NCBI GenBank assembly: GCA_022795575.1
Contig: JAAWGY010000129.1
Span: 1-6,548 of the forward strand
Source of the DNA: Angelakisella sp.
Lineage (GTDB): Bacteria; Bacillota; Clostridia; Oscillospirales; Ruminococcaceae
Length of the DNA stretch: 6,548 nt
Direction of reading: 5' to 3'
Part shown: positions 6,424 through 6,548 of the stretch, piece by piece
How the letters are laid out: the number at the start of each line of letters is the position of its first letter
Numbering within the stretch: the stretch's first letter is position 1
Made by a program: the position numbers and the translations under genes
The notes under the pieces: generated by a model
What the model was told of the DNA's origin: nothing
Database searches by the model: none
Seen by the model: the letters and a program-made list of their open reading frames with translations, nothing else

Positions 6424-6449
6424 AAACGCCCCAGGTTGACTATGATAAT

Positions 6450-6490
6450 GGCAGGGCTTGTGTTTTTGGCACAGGCCCTGCCGTTTTGTT
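6450..6490 (+). terminator. Intrinsic terminator downstream of the WYL regulator
   Basis: GGCAGGGCTTGTG (6450-6462) pairs along its full 13 bases with CACAGGCCCTGCC (6470-6482), including one G-U pair, around the 7-base loop TTTTTGG. It is followed by GTTTTGTT (6483-6490). This is a strong factor-independent terminator about 120 bases after the WYL stop codon. No gene is visible in the remaining 58 bases. Confidence 0.85.
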
Positions 6491-6548
6491 GTAGGCCGTC
6501 AGGCCGCGGTTTTGGGCAGCTGCTTTTGGGTGGGGATGGGGGCTATGG

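Noticed and set aside
6436..6464. Promoter at TTGACT before the last terminator
   Set aside because: The sequence 17 bases downstream (TGTGTT) is not a -10 box and falls inside the terminator hairpin; the nearby TATGAT and GATAAT lack a -35 box at correct spacing.
6236..6494. Short + strand ORFs running over the end of the WYL gene and the hairpin cluster
   Set aside because: They overlap the WYL coding sequence in another frame, and their Arg/Gly-rich tails come from the GC-rich hairpins.

Overview
The window looks like chromosomal DNA of a GC-rich, Gram-positive gut-type Firmicute, probably a clostridial relative in or near the Oscillospiraceae. This is inferred from the strong purine-rich ribosome binding sites, the LysM-G5-M23 envelope protein, the DUF4230 and Nim-like proteins, and heavy use of G/C-ending codons. 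No rRNA, tRNA or other taxonomic marker is present, so the placement is tentative.

Layout: all four convincing genes are on the + strand. Positions 1-480 hold no convincing gene. The first ~240 bases have mixed composition with only short ORFs. Positions 241-460 are a sharply AT-rich leader ending in a good sigma-A-type promoter (TTGCTT-17-TATAAT). This promoter drives an 824-residue membrane-anchored cell-wall peptidase (501-2975) with a large low-complexity cytoplasmic part, one transmembrane helix, LysM, G5 and a complete M23 (LytM-type) catalytic site. A long terminator-like hairpin follows, only ~20 bases from the next start. Next is a two-domain protein (3112-4347): a Nim-like pyridoxamine-phosphate-oxidase-fold flavin domain fused to a DUF4272 domain. 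A GC-rich gap with a strong hairpin and a possible 37-codon ORF leads to a small membrane-anchored DUF4230 protein (4486-5136). Directly after its stop codon lies a 161-bp, gap-free imperfect palindrome with 20-bp perfect ends, flanked by TAA on both sides; it looks like a miniature mobile element. Then comes a WYL-domain transcriptional regulator (5338-6330), followed by three tandem GC-rich hairpins and a good intrinsic terminator (6450-6490).

How the genes fit together: the first gene is a self-contained envelope transcription unit. The Nim-DUF4272, DUF4230 and WYL genes run in the same direction, but structured gaps (a hairpin, then the palindrome) separate them, so a single operon is not proven. 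No known multi-gene defence or metabolic system can be recognised. The most notable items are the palindromic element inserted at a stop codon, the Nim-DUF4272 fusion, the very long cytoplasmic portion of the M23 protein and the tandem hairpin cluster.
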